This document shows positions 1 through 13,000 of a stretch of DNA of 64,000 nucleotides, in pieces (positions within the stretch are counted from its first letter, which is position 1; each line of letters opens with the position of its first letter). The stretch comes from Branchiostoma floridae. Its lineage: Eukaryota > Chordata > Leptocardii > Amphioxiformes > Branchiostomatidae. Below the pieces are notes generated by a model. It had not been told where the DNA came from. It was given only the letters and a program-made list of their open reading frames with translations, and made no database searches. The DNA is taken from contig NC_049981.1 of the NCBI RefSeq assembly GCF_000003815.2, positions 2,705,644 to 2,769,643 of the forward strand, given 5' to 3'. A program made the position numbers and the translations under genes.

Positions 1-526
1 ACAATTGTACATGGTTCAATGTATGGCAACGACTATTTCACAAAGTACAAAATAGATGTATAGAATAGGACTTAACATCATAATTAACATAACGATAAGG
101 GCTAATACAAGTCTTTGATATAGTGTTACATGTACTTAATCGAGTCGGGCTAAACATGGGTTTCGGTATTCTTTCTGATAACAAAACAGTCTTTCATATA
201 CTTACCTATTTTTGCATTATGGGAGTTGTGGCATCTAAAGATATATACAAATCTTTCTGTAGCATCGAGTCTCTTAAAATCTGCAGTACTGGATTCGAGA
301 AATGTAAATAGCTCATCACGTAAAATAGCGTATCTAGAGTATTCCATTATAAAGTGAAATAACATCACATGAATCAGTTCTAGTTCTTATGAAAAGGCAT
401 GTATTAATTTTTCTAACTCTCATCACCGCGACATAACTTTATATTCAATATATTACGACGCCATGCAGAAGAAAGATAAAGGCCATAGGTCTTTTAGGCC
501 GCATTGGCAGTAAGTTGTCTAGGACA
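1..526. other. AT-rich stretch with no recognised gene
   Basis: Both strands carry only short open frames without recognisable motifs or exon-like borders. I see no gene or clear repeat here. Confidence 0.5.
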
Positions 527-1014
527 TGTTACAGTCAAACCTGTCTATAGCGGCCACTCAAGGGACTGGGGAAATATGGCCACATAGACAGGCGGCCACT
601 GTAGAGAAAATGTTGATTAATTGACCACGAGCAAGCTACACATGGTTTCAGTTCCCACTAATCTTTCTCACCAAGTAACATTGTCTCGATCGGTAAATTC
701 ACCGACAAAGCACTTTAATGCTCAAGGTATGCATACCTTCTGCTACCGCCAAAATGAACCAGACAGGAACTTCAAATCCTCGCAAACTACAATTTCAAAC
801 TCGGTGCAGGGTGACATAAGGCTGCAGTATGGTTGCAACAGGCAGTGTTTCTGTATCAACGGGACCGGAAATTGTGTGGCCGTGGCCGCGTTGGACAGGT
901 GGCCGCTAAGCCTATTTCTTAATCATTATGAATCCAAGGGACCGACAAAAAGTGGCCACTGTGGCCAGGTGGCTGCTATGCAAAGGTGGCCGCATATACG
1001 GGTTTGACTGTACA
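527..1014. mobile_element. Inverted-repeat DNA element with GGCCGC-rich ends
   Basis: The left end (TTACAGTCAAACCTGTCTAT) and the right end (ATACGGGTTTGACTGTACA) are imperfect inverted copies. Both ends also carry repeated GTGGCC/GGCCAC blocks facing inward, a subterminal repeat pattern typical of non-autonomous DNA transposons. No transposase was recognised inside. The open frame running across it on the plus strand has no family similarity that I can see. Confidence 0.6.
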
Positions 1015-1043
1015 TAGAACAACTCCCTCTTTCCACCACATAA

Positions 1044-1110
1044 GGCCACGTTGAGTTGATTATATGGATGACATCCTCTCGAAACTCCAAAACTGGTGCG
1101 AGCTTGCGAA
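1044..1110 (+). repeat. Dispersed conserved motif, copy 1
   Basis: This contains the phrase GGCCACGTTGAGTTGATTAT followed by ATGGATGACATCCTCT and then a GTGCGAGC..GCGAATAA tail. The same ordered phrases recur near 17208-17285 and, inverted, at 1361-1401 and 1686-1734. The pattern looks like a SINE core or a conserved element fragment. Confidence 0.55.
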
Positions 1111-1360
1111 TAAATAAATGCAAGGAATGCACTGAATGCAAGGAACATGGAATACCAAACAATAGATTCTTCATTTTAGCGCTTTCACATCTTATTCCTT
1201 GATCTTGGAATTGACATTGGCATTTTATGATATAAGTATACTTTTCCTGATATTTTTGCGCAATCTATGGCATATAGTTGCTCATTTTGCAACTGCTTTG
1301 TACGATATAATATATGGTTCAAACTTTTTTTTCTTCTTTGGAAGCGGCCGAAGATTGATG

Positions 1361-1401
1361 CGCGGCCGGATGTCATCCATTTAATCAAATCAACATGGCC
1401 T
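1361..1401 (-). repeat. Dispersed conserved motif, copy 2 (inverted)
   Basis: GGATGTCATCCAT, then TTAATCAAATCAACATGGCC, is the reverse complement of the motif at 1044 and 17208. Confidence 0.55.
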
Positions 1402-1685
1402 AAGGGTTTTTTACGGAACGATTCATCTTTGCGCATCAAACAGGCGGTGGCAGATTAGGTTATGACAGAACCACCGTATAAAGTTAAGTAGTTATATGTC
1501 ATAATAAATTCCAAGGTCAAAGAAGAGGTGAAAGAATGAATACGAAGACTCTGTTACGTTAGTATACATAGCCATGTACAATACTTTGTGTGTTTAGTAT
1601 GTAATTTGTCCAACCATCCTGAGGACTTAGATTTCATAATGAAGCCAACGTTTCGGGGGCCAATTTTTCTCATTCGCACGCTCCG

Positions 1686-1734
1686 TTTGGGGGTTTCCAG
1701 AGGATGTCATCCATATAATCAAGTCAACATGGCC
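1686..1734 (-). repeat. Dispersed conserved motif, copy 3 (inverted)
   Basis: CCAGAGGATGTCATCCATAT followed by AATCAAGTCAACATGGCC is the reverse complement of the motif at 17208-17285. Only a couple of bases differ over about 40. Confidence 0.6.
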
Positions 1735-1740
1735 AAATAT

Positions 1741-2160
1741 GAAGAAAAAATGCACAAAGTGTTGCATGTAATACATTACGAATTGTGATTATTTCTCTTT
1801 CCTGTGTTTTGTTTTAATGTCTTTGGACTTAGTTTTAAGAAAGGTTAATATAAGGACTGACTAAGATCATATTTTATTGCATCATTACAATGTATCATGA
1901 TTGTAAATAGTAGTAAACATACACATACATTAACACACCATATTCCCATCGTAATACCTTTATTAGCATGACTATTATCACATTGTGAAACCAAAAAACT
2001 TCACTCCAAAGACATACCATTACATAGGAATCATACTGTCCTTTGCGTCACAAATCATGTATTAATTGTTTTCCCCTAATGTATGAATGTACGTCATAAC
2101 CACTAATATTACGTTACAGATAAACGGCTGAAATTGTACCGTTTCTATCTCAGGAAAATA
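1741..2160. other. No recognised feature
   Basis: AT-rich sequence with no long reading frame, exon-like borders or obvious repeat structure. Confidence 0.4.
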
Positions 2161-2164
2161 GGTA

Positions 2165-2745
2165 GACTATATACTATGGAAGAACCTCACTGACAGGCCA
2201 AGGAGTCAGTCCCTGGACTTGGTACTTAGGCTTAGGTCCCAATTGAAAAAGGGATTCGGCATTCACCGGGATGAATTTAAGGCTTTGGAGCCCGGCCGGG
2301 GGCTGCCATTCTCCTACAGCAGAGTACCGTCAGTCATTTATTCCTGACTGTACTCTGCTTTCCTTCCCTTTTGCCGGCGGTATTACCCGCCCTACTTATT
2401 AGATATTAATGAGCTTGCCCTTATATGGGCAGTCAGCCGTTGGGGATCGGGCGTTGGCATGGTGAGCAAACAAAGTCATGGTAATACGTAACATGATTGG
2501 CTGATAGCTTCCCAGCGGCCTTTGCGAGACAGCTTGCGACAAAATGAAGCCCAAGGAAGGCCTGTTCTCTGATTGGTTGACAGCTTGTTTGTGGCGACAA
2601 TCATAATACCCGTAGGTAGGGCCTGGGACAGCAGGGCCCCATAAGGTAGTGCCGTTGGGGACCGGGCGTTAGGAGGATGGGGGCTGCATCCCCGACAGGC
2701 ACCTAGGAAAGAAAGCTCAAGAGCCACCTTGGAAATAAAGCTCAA
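2165..2745. repeat. Repeat-derived block with hairpin and internal duplication
   Basis: Stems AGCAGAGTAC (2318-2327) and GTACTCTGCT (2350-2359) form a hairpin. The phrase GCCGTTGGGGAYCGGGCGTT occurs twice (about 2438 and 2650). CCATTCTCCTAC upstream of the hairpin is shared with the foldback element at 4048-4377, so part of this block is probably an old member of that family. The reading frames across it show no known domain. Confidence 0.45.
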
Positions 2746-3136
2746 GTATACAGAGGTTGATAATACCTGTAATAGTGTCTTAACTTCATTCTATGTAACG
2801 CACCTTGTCTATACTTTACCATTATGATTAACTGAAAAAAGACTAATTAACTATAAAAACAAACTAAACTAAGAAGTCTTTCTTATTCTAATAACTTAAA
2901 AGTCCTAAAAATTATTGATGCTAAAATTGCTCTGATTCCTCCAGAAATGCAAAATCCCAAACAACTTTTGAAAACTGTTGATACCTACTGTGTATACTGC
3001 AATTGCCTTCATCAACTTATTACTTATTGAATAACTATTCCCCTCTAGTTTTCCACCTTACATTATGCTAGGTCCTCTGCTTCCAAACTTGAATGATGTT
3101 GTTCTTCAAAATCCCCCGTCTTGCGATACGATTCCA
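2746..3136. other. No recognised feature
   Basis: AT-rich region downstream of the VWA/ShK gene, which is transcribed toward it. I found no AATAAA on the minus strand here that would fix the 3' end of that gene. Confidence 0.4.
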
Positions 3137-3323
3137 CGCTAGTTCACCTTTATCCGGGGGTAACCTATATCCATTGTTGTTAAGAACAGTGTACTCAGGA
3201 TTATCAAAATATTGAATTTGAAACCACCGTTCGTAGACTTGATACCCCCAAATGCAATCATCAATGAAGTTTTAAAAAAACAACGGTTATAGGTTACCCC
3301 GCGGATAAAGGTGAACTAGCGTT
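3137..3323. mobile_element. Foldback element, GTTCACCTTTATCC family, copy 1
   Basis: The ends are inverted repeats: ACGCTAGTTCACCTTTATCC with GGGGTAACCTATATCC on the left, and GGTTACCCCGCGGATAAAGG with TGAACTAGCGTT on the right. The interior has TTGAAACCACCGTT and CTTGATACCCC. Related copies lie at 13394-13610, 15841-16056 and, more decayed, 33260-33451. It looks like a non-autonomous MITE. Confidence 0.75.
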
Positions 3324-3345
3324 ACAATTGTACTCATTGCTTGGT

Positions 3346-3452
3346 TTAAATTCCTTGCTCCAGCTTATCCTCCAGCGCCCCCAACGCGTTCTTCAGGTAC
3401 TGCAGGCCATTGGTGATCTCTTCCTCGATATCTTGGCCACGTTTCTGTTGGG
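3346..3452 (-). CDS. ShK-VWA gene exon 12: C-terminal helix and stop
   Basis: After CCCACAG the exon encodes a highly charged amphipathic segment ([20 protein letters not shown], then LEDKLEQGI) and TAA at 3346-3348. The heptad-like spacing of hydrophobics suggests a short coiled coil, which in matrilin-type proteins drives oligomerisation. That role here is an inference. Confidence 0.88.
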
Positions 3453-6400
3453 CTGTGGGAAAAGGAGGCCAAACCAATATAAATGATTGGTTCCCGGAAC
3501 TCATGTCTTTTTCTAAAATGGAAAAAAAAATACATTCCATTCGCCAATTTGTCGCCATTGAATTACTATGAAGCCAACAGTACGGTACAGTATGGTAAAT
3601 TGGCCTGCAGTTGCATGGGAAATCTTTCAACATGATTTCTCTTAGAATTTGACAGTTTTGGCAAAATAGGAAACATCACAAGTGCCGACTGTTACTAAGT
3701 GATATGAGGACTGAAAGAGAGTTTAATGCAATCTAACTCCAGAGGAGAAGTCAATATCTATTTCAGAGTTTATCCAAAATTGCAACAATCACACAAAATG
3801 TTTGAAAGAGCGCTACTGAGTTGCAATTTGGATGGACCAAGGAGATTATATAAAAGAGATTCCTTTTTTCAACCTCCTTGGATGGACTATGAAATAAATC
3901 TTGACTTTTGCTCTATCGTTGAATTATGATATGTTATCCGTCAAGCACTAATGGTATTAGTGACCGCCTGTAGTTGTAATGTTTCTTTGGCATGAAATTA
4001 TCATTGCTCATTTTAATCTATGCAATAAGTATGACTTCGCGTTTTTTACCATTCTCCTACGCAGACACAACCAATGGCGCCAGCAAACCGCCGCCTGTAT
4101 GTACTCTGCTATCTCAACCGTCACCATCATTTCAGATGGGCGTCTCCACAACCCAGCTGTCAGCGGGACAGCCAGCCAATCAGAGAATATGCCTTTCAGT
4201 TTTCGAAAGGGATCTCGCATGTTTAAGGGTAAGCTCATTAATATTTATAAGCCAGGAACTAATGGTGACGAAGGAACTGCAATCAGATCAGGAACTGATG
4301 GTGACGGTTGAGATAGCAGAGTACAGACAAGACGCGGTTTGCTGGCACCGTTGGATGTCTCTGCGTAGGAGAATGGTTTTTTGACACGTCAAAAAAATGC
4401 ACATTAATTATTCCTACCTTGACAGACAGCCTTCAACACTTTGTCCCTGATGCTGTCCATCTTATCAAACTCTTTCACTGTGGCCACATACTCGGGTCCA
4501 TCGGCAATGTCCTGGACAGTTACAACACATTTCATTTCATTATATAGTAAAGTAGATTCATTCCTCAAGCTACCGACATCTTGCACACAGCATTCGTCAG
4601 CCATGCGGCTCCAGATGTCTTACTGAGGGACGACTGTAGTGTGCAAAGTGTCGGTAGCGCTTGAGGAAATAATCCACTCTACTATATACAACACATTTCA
4701 TTTCATGTTAGACATGTCTTGTGTGATCTCTAATGGCGCTACAATGATAGATTTCAGCATAAGTGTGGTAGAGACCAAACTGACTGTTGATTTGACGTCT
4801 CTAATAAACAGTTATGTAACAATATTCTGGTACACCATTGGAATGGGCCTGTCCCTGGTGCTGACACAACTCAACTATCCTTACTCTATGTGAAGTGGTA
4901 GTAGCCCATCAACTTTTCATTCACCCCTTTATCGTGACAAAAATCTGAAGCAACAGATCAAGTGCCTAAAAATCTTCTACAGTGCCTCGCTAATTTCATA
5001 CTACTGTATCTCATTTTACTAGACAAGTGTACCCACTTGATTTAATCATTTCTGTTAAGTTGATTTACGAAGCTGATTTCTATATTGATTTGAATTAGTT
5101 GTTTTTCTTTTTGTATCAATTTTGATTATTTGTTGTATTAGTCTGTTACTCTGTGACGGAGGTTAATCTCCGACGACAGTGTATTGTTTTTAGTCCGATG
5201 GGATGAGTGTTCGCATCTCTGTGCGTGTTACTTACGGCTACTTGTTACGTTTGTGTCGGTATGGTGGCCTTAAAATGTGCCTTTGGCAAGGAACACTTGT
5301 TTCACTATAATGTCAACTAGGCGCGGGTACCGGTACAGAAAATTCAGGTTCAGGTCTGGTTTAGGTCCAGAGGATCAGGTCCAGGTCCGGACCTGAACCT
5401 GGACCTGATTGAGTATGTGAGAACTTGTGAATAAACGATACTTAAAACAATGGTCTATTTCGCAACGAAATCTGTTTTGTGGTGTATTCGACTCCCACTG
5501 GCGTTTGAAAATCCTACATGGCTAACTGCCTCTGTACTTTTGACTGTAAAAGTTTGTAGAAATGACTATAGAATATACTCTAATTCGCTGTTGTCATTTT
5601 CCTCGACCGGTAACCTCGAAACGAATTCCTGAATTCCTGAGCATATCTGTTTATTTTCTAATAGGTCCAACATCAGGTCCACCGAATTTTTTTCAGGTCC
5701 GGTTTTTCCGGACCGGTCCAATAAGAAAAACCGGTCTGGTACCGGTACCCGCCCCTATTAGAAGATAGATCTAATGTTTTCTTACCTGAAGCTGTCCCAT
5801 GTTGTAATTGGCTACTCCTACAGCAGAAATGGTGACACCTTGACTCTTGAGGCTCTGTGCCGGTGTGCGGACATCGTCACTAGACTGGCCATCAGTGATC
5901 AGGATGACCACCTACAACAGGAAGGTAAACAAATTGTTTTTGATCTGTTTCATCTTCTCTCCAAACAAATAAAGTCAACGACCTGTTGTCACCATGGTTA
6001 CCGGTAAAGTAGCAGGCACCCTGTGGTGTTTGGTTACATAATGTTGCAAATGGCTAAGCACAAAGCAAGAGGGGCTCGGGGCATTAGATCTAGAAATGTA
6101 TTGGAATACGATAAACATAACAGTTGTCAGTGTTGGACTACGGCATGTGAAGGGAAACATTATATATTTGCTTGCAAATGTTACCTTTCTAGTACACAAT
6201 GTTTCCTTACCTTCTTCACCCCAGGGCGTGCGCCATTAGCAGTGGTGAAGTCCTGCTGGATTTTGGTCAGTGCTGCACCAGTAAGCGTGCCCATGCCTTC
6301 CATGAAGGTGATCCCTTTGATTCCATCCAGCAAATCCTACATACATGTACACGGAAATAATGGATATATTTGTAGACCAACTATTAGTGAGTATTGAATG

Positions 6401-9400
6401 TTGCTGTATTCTGTATTATTTTATTTTGCAAATTTATGCCCATGGGGCTAATTACAAGTGAACAAAATCAAATACATGAAGTGATTGAAAACAGGTAAAT
6501 AATCTAAATTCTAGTATACAAAGATATAGGTGATTGATTGGATGTGCATGCAGAATATAGAATAGGGTTCTAAACTTATAGCGGAGTTTGACTTCTTGAC
6601 AGTTGAAAATGAAACGTGACGTGTTTTCTATGCTAGAGTGATTCGATGATATTAGTAGGAAGAATACCTTTTGCGTTTATTTAACAATGGAAAGCTTTGT
6701 GTGATATCGGTTTCTTTCGTCATCGAATCGGGGACATTCACAAATGAATTGTGTTTCAATTTATTTATTTTTATTTTTATTTATTTCATCTTGAGACAGA
6801 TGGGTTACCCCTACAACAGTGCATACAGTAGTTGATTTCCAAGGGGGCCCATCAAACATACATGTAAATAATAAATACAGGACAAAAACATGATAACAAT
6901 CAGTCAAACTTTGAACACCAGGGACAACATACAGTACAGAAAACATAAAACCGGTGCGTCAAAACATAATCAGTGTCCATACTCATGTCGAAAACGTTCC
7001 AAGGTCAAAATCAATATGTCAAGAGATGGGGTGGAGGTCAGAGGTCAAATCATATATCAAATCATGTGTAAAACGAAAATTAATGAAACTGAAATTTACA
7101 AAGCATGGATACTAAATCATATGTAGAGATTGAACAAACAAAAAAATTTAAAGAATAGTAAGGCACATCAGAGACAAAGGTGCTTTTCCATACTAAGTTT
7201 CAATATTACTTGAGGTCAGATAAACATATGTTCTTCAGAGCTGTTTTAAAGCCTTTTAGTGTTGTGATGTTTCTTATGTTATCTGCTAGTTTGTTGTACA
7301 GGCTAGTTCCAGTGTATGCAAATGTTTTTTGTCCACATGTGGTGGTGTAGCTTGGTGGGTGTAGTTTAGTGGTCTGCCTAGTGTTGTAAGTATGGATACG
7401 AGAGTTGTGCTGAAATGTGGCGGATAGGTATGTTGGTGCCAAGCCTGTCAGACATTTGAAAACCATAATGCACGTGTGCTCAAATCTCCTATCAGCCAGG
7501 TATTTCCAGTTGAGAGTTTGGTGGAGGTTCACAGTGCTGATGTCCCGTTGCCTACGTTGTAGCACCACCCTAGCCGCTCTGTTTTGTAGTATTTGTAGTT
7601 GCCGTTGTTTGGTGGCCCCACAGGTTCCCCAGACAGTGTCACAATAGTCGAAAATAGGCAATATCATAGTCTTGTACAACATGTCAGCAATACTGAAAGT
7701 CAGGCAGTGTCTGAGGCGTCTAAGTAGTCCAATCCTTTGTGACACCTTACTACAAACTTTGTCTATATGTTCATTAAAGGACAGGTGGGAGTCAAGGTAC
7801 AGACCAAGATATTTGAACGTATGAACTCTTTCTATGATTTCTTGGTCAATTTTGACTGTCAAGGACTGTGCTTGCTTTAACCTGTTAGCAGTGCCAAATA
7901 ACATCCATTTAGTCTTGGTTACATTTAATGTTAAACGATTTGTTTGGAACCAAGTGGCCAAACCAGAGAGTTCATAGTTCAGAATTGACTCAATATGTTT
8001 TACATTGTTGCTGGGATAGAATATTGCTGTGTCATCAGCATACAAACATATTTTACATGTGGTAACTACATCAGGTATATCATTAATAAATTAATTGAAG
8101 AGCAACGGGCCCAGTATGGAACCCTGGGGCACTCCCACTGTAACAGGTAAGTATTCTGACCTACAACCATTCAGAGAGACAATTTGTTGTCTCCCCGACA
8201 GGTAGTTACTGAACCAAAGATGCTCAATATCCACTACACTCGTCGTGCACTGCTTACAAAGTCTTTCATGAACAGGTAGCTTGTCAAAACGTAGGCGATT
8301 TATAGCCGATATAGGAGTCACGTTTGGGACAGCATTCTCACTGCTGCAGCGCCACCTACATCGGCTATAATTAGCAGTGAGAAGCAGATCCAGCCATTCT
8401 AACCCTGGTGATGGTGTCTGATAGACACTGAAGCGTTGGAAGTGAGTACAACTTTTGGTTGTGTTTCAAGAACCTCACTATATTGAGTATCTACCGACCT
8501 GGTGAAATTATTTACGGAGTACGAGGGGCGTTTAATAAGTAATAACTCTGACCCACTTCCAGTTGTCTGATCTAGATGAAATTTTGCATGTGTAATGATT
8601 CATATCTCTATAGTTCATGTTGCAAAAAAGAGCTCTAATTGTGGTTTCTGATTTACTGGTGTTTGAACTGAGTGTTAAATGGACAAGGTGTGAAATGGAG
8701 CCAGTTGAGTGTCGCGCAGTGATCCGGTTTTTGTATTTGAAAGGACGCACACCAAAGAAGACTTTTGATGAAATGAAAGAAACTTATGGTGATGATGCCC
8801 CATCATATGACCTTGTAAAACGCTGGCATCCTGAATTCAAACATGGCCGGAAATCTGTGGAAACAGCTCCCAGACCTGGTCGTTCCTCTTCCGGATCCTC
8901 CATTTATGAGGCATCTGTTGAAGGACCAACCTGGGGTATCCTACAAAAGCGGTGTCCAGAACTGCATCAAATGATGGGAGAAATGCATAACTCTGGGTGG
9001 TTCCTATGAAGAGAAATACTAATAACTGTGCCAAGTTTCATTAATCTCCTGCTATGGGAAATGAGTCAGAGTTATAACTTATTGAACGCCCCTCGTATCA
9101 ATAGTGACATTACCTGTCGATTGTTGAACTGGTTCAGCCCAATCTCCTTCTGCACCCCGATGGCGTACTGGTACACGCCCACCCGGGCACCGTTGGCACC
9201 GAAGTCGAAGCCAGCTGCCAGGGTGAGGACAAAGTTCTTGACATCCGGGAAGTTCCTCCTCTGCACACTGGCCGAACCGTCCATCAGAACCATGACGTCC
9301 ACCTTCTGGTGGCAGGTAGGTTCTGTGAATTAGTGAGACATGAAATATGTGAGTTCGTGAGATGATTAAAAAACAGTGTTTGCAATGTGAATTTCCTATC

Positions 9401-10028
9401 ACAACTACATTTAGCATTTCTGATGAGTGGTCCACTTCTTGTAATACTCAGAATGTGTTCTCAAAGCATTTGAAGAGTCCGGGAAGTCTAAAAGTTCAAG
9501 GGAAAAACATACACATGCAACAACAAAATAACAGGTAGGTTCTTCCGTTCTTCCACAGACGGTGTTGTACCAAATGCTGTTTTGCACATACACAAAGAAG
9601 AACAATAACTCGTAAAAAGAAAGCTAACTTACTTGGGACTTTAGCTTGAGGTTCAGGACAGTTCTCGCCGGCCTTCACTGGATTGTTGTTGCCATCTGAA
9701 AACAATGACAATGGTGTATTAACTTTCAGTGTTGTAACTGTATTTTAATATTTTGCACGATGCTGAGTGTTAGCAACTCTTACCAGTTTCAGGTCATTTG
9801 TAAACATACCTTAGATCTAACCATGTTGCTGCAAATGAGATCTATGCAGCGTCTGTAACTCTCCAAATAAAGACAAGTCAATCATATTTTCTTAATCCTT
9901 TACAGCATTGGTTCTTGTACAAGAAGATTTCCATTTGACGTCATACTTTGAACCACACTCGTCACTTTTGGACAATGTATTCTAGAAAAGATTATGACAG
10001 AACTCAACCATGTGTTAACAAGACGGCT

Positions 10029-10070
<42 letters not shown>

Positions 10071-13000
10071 GATCTTGTGTGACACAAAAACGACTGACCT
10101 TGATTTTCTATCCTATCCAACCTGTCATAAGACGAAAGTAAGTAAGCCTTTCTTCACTGGGGGCATAACGTTATCTTTAAAGGGGTCAGCATCGCTTTCA
10201 CACTTACAAAACTGTAATAACTTTGATAGTGCCCATTATATCCATTGCACAGCTAGATTATCCTAATTGATACAGCACCAACTTGTCTTGTCTAACCTTT
10301 CCGTTTTCCATTTTGTATTTCAGTATGTATGTTGACAATGCTTGTTAATCTTGCTTTATGCATATGTTCTTGAGTAGAAGGCTTTATATAAGCTTATTAC
10401 TCTTATTGCCTGATGCTCACAAAATATATGTGAATAATAGATAAACGTTACTTTGGCGGCAAACGTTGCAGCTGCCCCGACAGTTGATCAGCATGTAGCG
10501 AGGGTTTTTCTCACATTCTCCAATACAGGCCCAGTAGGCGCAATGTGGATGGCGATCCTTGCAGGTGCCTATGCATATGTGTATGTGTACGTACATGTAA
10601 AGTTAAAACTTTCAGTCATGGCGTTTCATATTCTCAGGTCCCAGTGGCGGACCCTGTTTCATAGATTACTAAGAAAATGTAAGTTTGACTAGCCTGTAAT
10701 CCATCATATACAGTATACACCTTTGTCACGGGGCGACCATGATAGATCGAAAACGAGGTTAATGAGGCAATTAGACAAAAATTATTTCTAAAATCAGCTC
10801 CATTTTAGCTTCCTCCCAAAGCACACAAATTTTTACAATACAAGATCAAAAAATAAATAGCTGTTATGCACCGAAAGATGTTTGCCACATTGGCCTCGGT
10901 TTCGATCTATCATGGCCGCCGCGTGAGAAAGGTGTATGGACTGCGAGAATAGGGTTGTTTCCGGGCTAACTTTTGAATGCAGTTTACTATTTTAAAGGAT
11001 ATTCAAAGTACATCAAGTAAAGTGCTTTAATTCTCAACACGTGGCTTGTAGATGTCAAATGATTCTAATACTTTGTCTTAGATATCCCATTGTGAATGAA
11101 AAACAACTGAATAAATGGACAGAACATATGTTAGAGTGATACCTGTTGGACATGCCATGCAGCTCCAGCAGCAGTTAGGTAACATGTAGTTAGGGTTTTT
11201 GGTGCATTCCCCTCTCTTCATCCAGGCGTCACAATTCTTGTTCTTGTCAACGCAGCTACCTGTGAGGTGTGCACAATTTCTTTTTTTTTATCATTCTTAG
11301 GAAAATCATCCAGGGATCAGAACTCGGATATCGATTTTACAATACATTCTTTACCTGTTATTGTATTAACTTTGTAATCACATAAAGATAATATGTAGTG
11401 CTCAAAAGAAATTTAACACACAAGAGCACCTGGTCATGGTTTACAATAAAACAAACTTTAAGGTCCAACAGTGTATTATTGATGTAGGTTGTAACCTCTA
11501 TACTGTGTTGAAAAAAACAAACAAATTTTAGCAATATATCTGTGGTTGCAGTAGGTTTTAAAAGTTAGGTGTTTTGGTGTTGTTTACATTCAGTGAAAAG
11601 GAGTCAAAAGATCACTACCTATGTATTGATCCCGTATAACGTAATTCGTAATTCCCCCCCCCCTTTTTTGGTCGTCAAATTACGCTTTAGAGGCCGGACA
11701 ACTATGCCAATTTGAGTTTTTTTTATGTTCTACAACTCAGATAGGTGATTTTGGACATCCTCTTTCTGCCATGATTCCCATTGCTAAGAATGTCTAAATA
11801 CTCAAATTTGTCTATGATTTAGAAATCCCGGCCATTCCAATCCACCCCCCTCCCACCGAACTCTTGGTTTGGAGACGTATCCTTACGTAGTGGTCCACAG
11901 GCCCCACAGCTCCAGGTGCACTTAGGCCTCATGTAGGCAGGGTTCTTGTGACACTCGTCACGACAGGACCAGGCATGGCACTGTGTGTTCTTGTTAGTGC
12001 ATTGACCTGATAGGAAGGAAACAAACAGTTACGGATGTCAGTATTAGAAGTATTGCTATTGTTATTGGGTGGACCGACTACTATATCTTCGCAGCCAGGG
12101 GCTGCATTGCAAGGAGCTTACAATAGGCAGGGCTAAATCGCAAGGGTCTGGAGCGAGCTGCCATTCGGCGCCACCCATTCACCTTTTACATTGTATGACA
12201 TTAGTTACCTGTTTTCCGATACTTCTTTTATATAAATCTACAGCATATACTAGTAAGTGCTCTTTACTGCTTCTTTGTACGGTTTACAGTATGGTGGAAA
12301 TCTTTTTTGGGGGAAAGGCCCAAACATTTATGCGCGCGCATAACCAAATCAACATGGCCATATCTGTTAAAGCCAAAAATCTGACCTTGACTATCCAGCT
12401 CCTTGTATTTTTTCTGGTGATAGTACAGGTCCAGACTGCTTTCCTGTCAAGCAAACACTCAGAGCCATATTACACTACTTGTCAGTTTGTGATTATAGTA
12501 ATATGTAACTTGATAACATAATATGTAACTTGATAGAATACCTAAAAAAAGTTCTTGCCGCACATAGGATTAAAATGTTTGGTGTATCTTCAAGTTTGCA
12601 ATTGTGTTCTCAGTGTTCAGTATCTATAAACAACAATGATCAAGATAGAGGTGTAATTCTATACATAACGTACCTCCATCTCAAGTTCATCTAGTATGTC
12701 CTGCAGCTCGTCTAGAGGGGTCTCTTCTGGGTCAGGTCCCATCTCAGCAGCCGACTGCACCTCCATACTGTATGCCCCATCTATATGGACAGAGCAGATC
12801 CCCCCATAATTTGAAAATGATTGAGCAAGATTGTACCCTTTTCTAGTGGCTTCAAATATAAATATTTCTCATTGATTATACAAGTAAGGTCCTCATTTGC
12901 ATTACTTATATACGTTGGTCCTCTTTTCTATCCACATAACACAGGTTGCTCGATGTATAAAAGTCTTGTCTGAGCAAGGAAAGCTATTCTCCTCTATTGT

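Noticed and set aside
621..1007. A 128-codon plus-strand frame near 0.6-1.0 kb
   Set aside because: It lies wholly within an inverted-repeat element, has no recognisable domain, and ends in translated GGCCGC repeats.
7206..8045. A 279-codon minus-strand frame as a host protein gene
   Set aside because: It carries the YADD reverse transcriptase box and typical LINE C-terminus, and it is the 3' part of a truncated retrotransposon.
12069..12521. Plus-strand frame of 150 codons with a hydrophobic, signal-peptide-like stretch
   Set aside because: The hydrophobic part lies antisense to and around exon 3 of the ShK-VWA gene (12386-12443), which fits splice sites and phase. The plus-strand frame has no exon borders or known domain.
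12674..12680. A weak donor (GTAC|GTTATG) extending exon 2 of the ShK-VWA gene to reach phase 1
   Set aside because: A consensus donor GAG|GTACGT together with the 58-nt exon at 12386-12443 gives correct phase without a non-consensus site.
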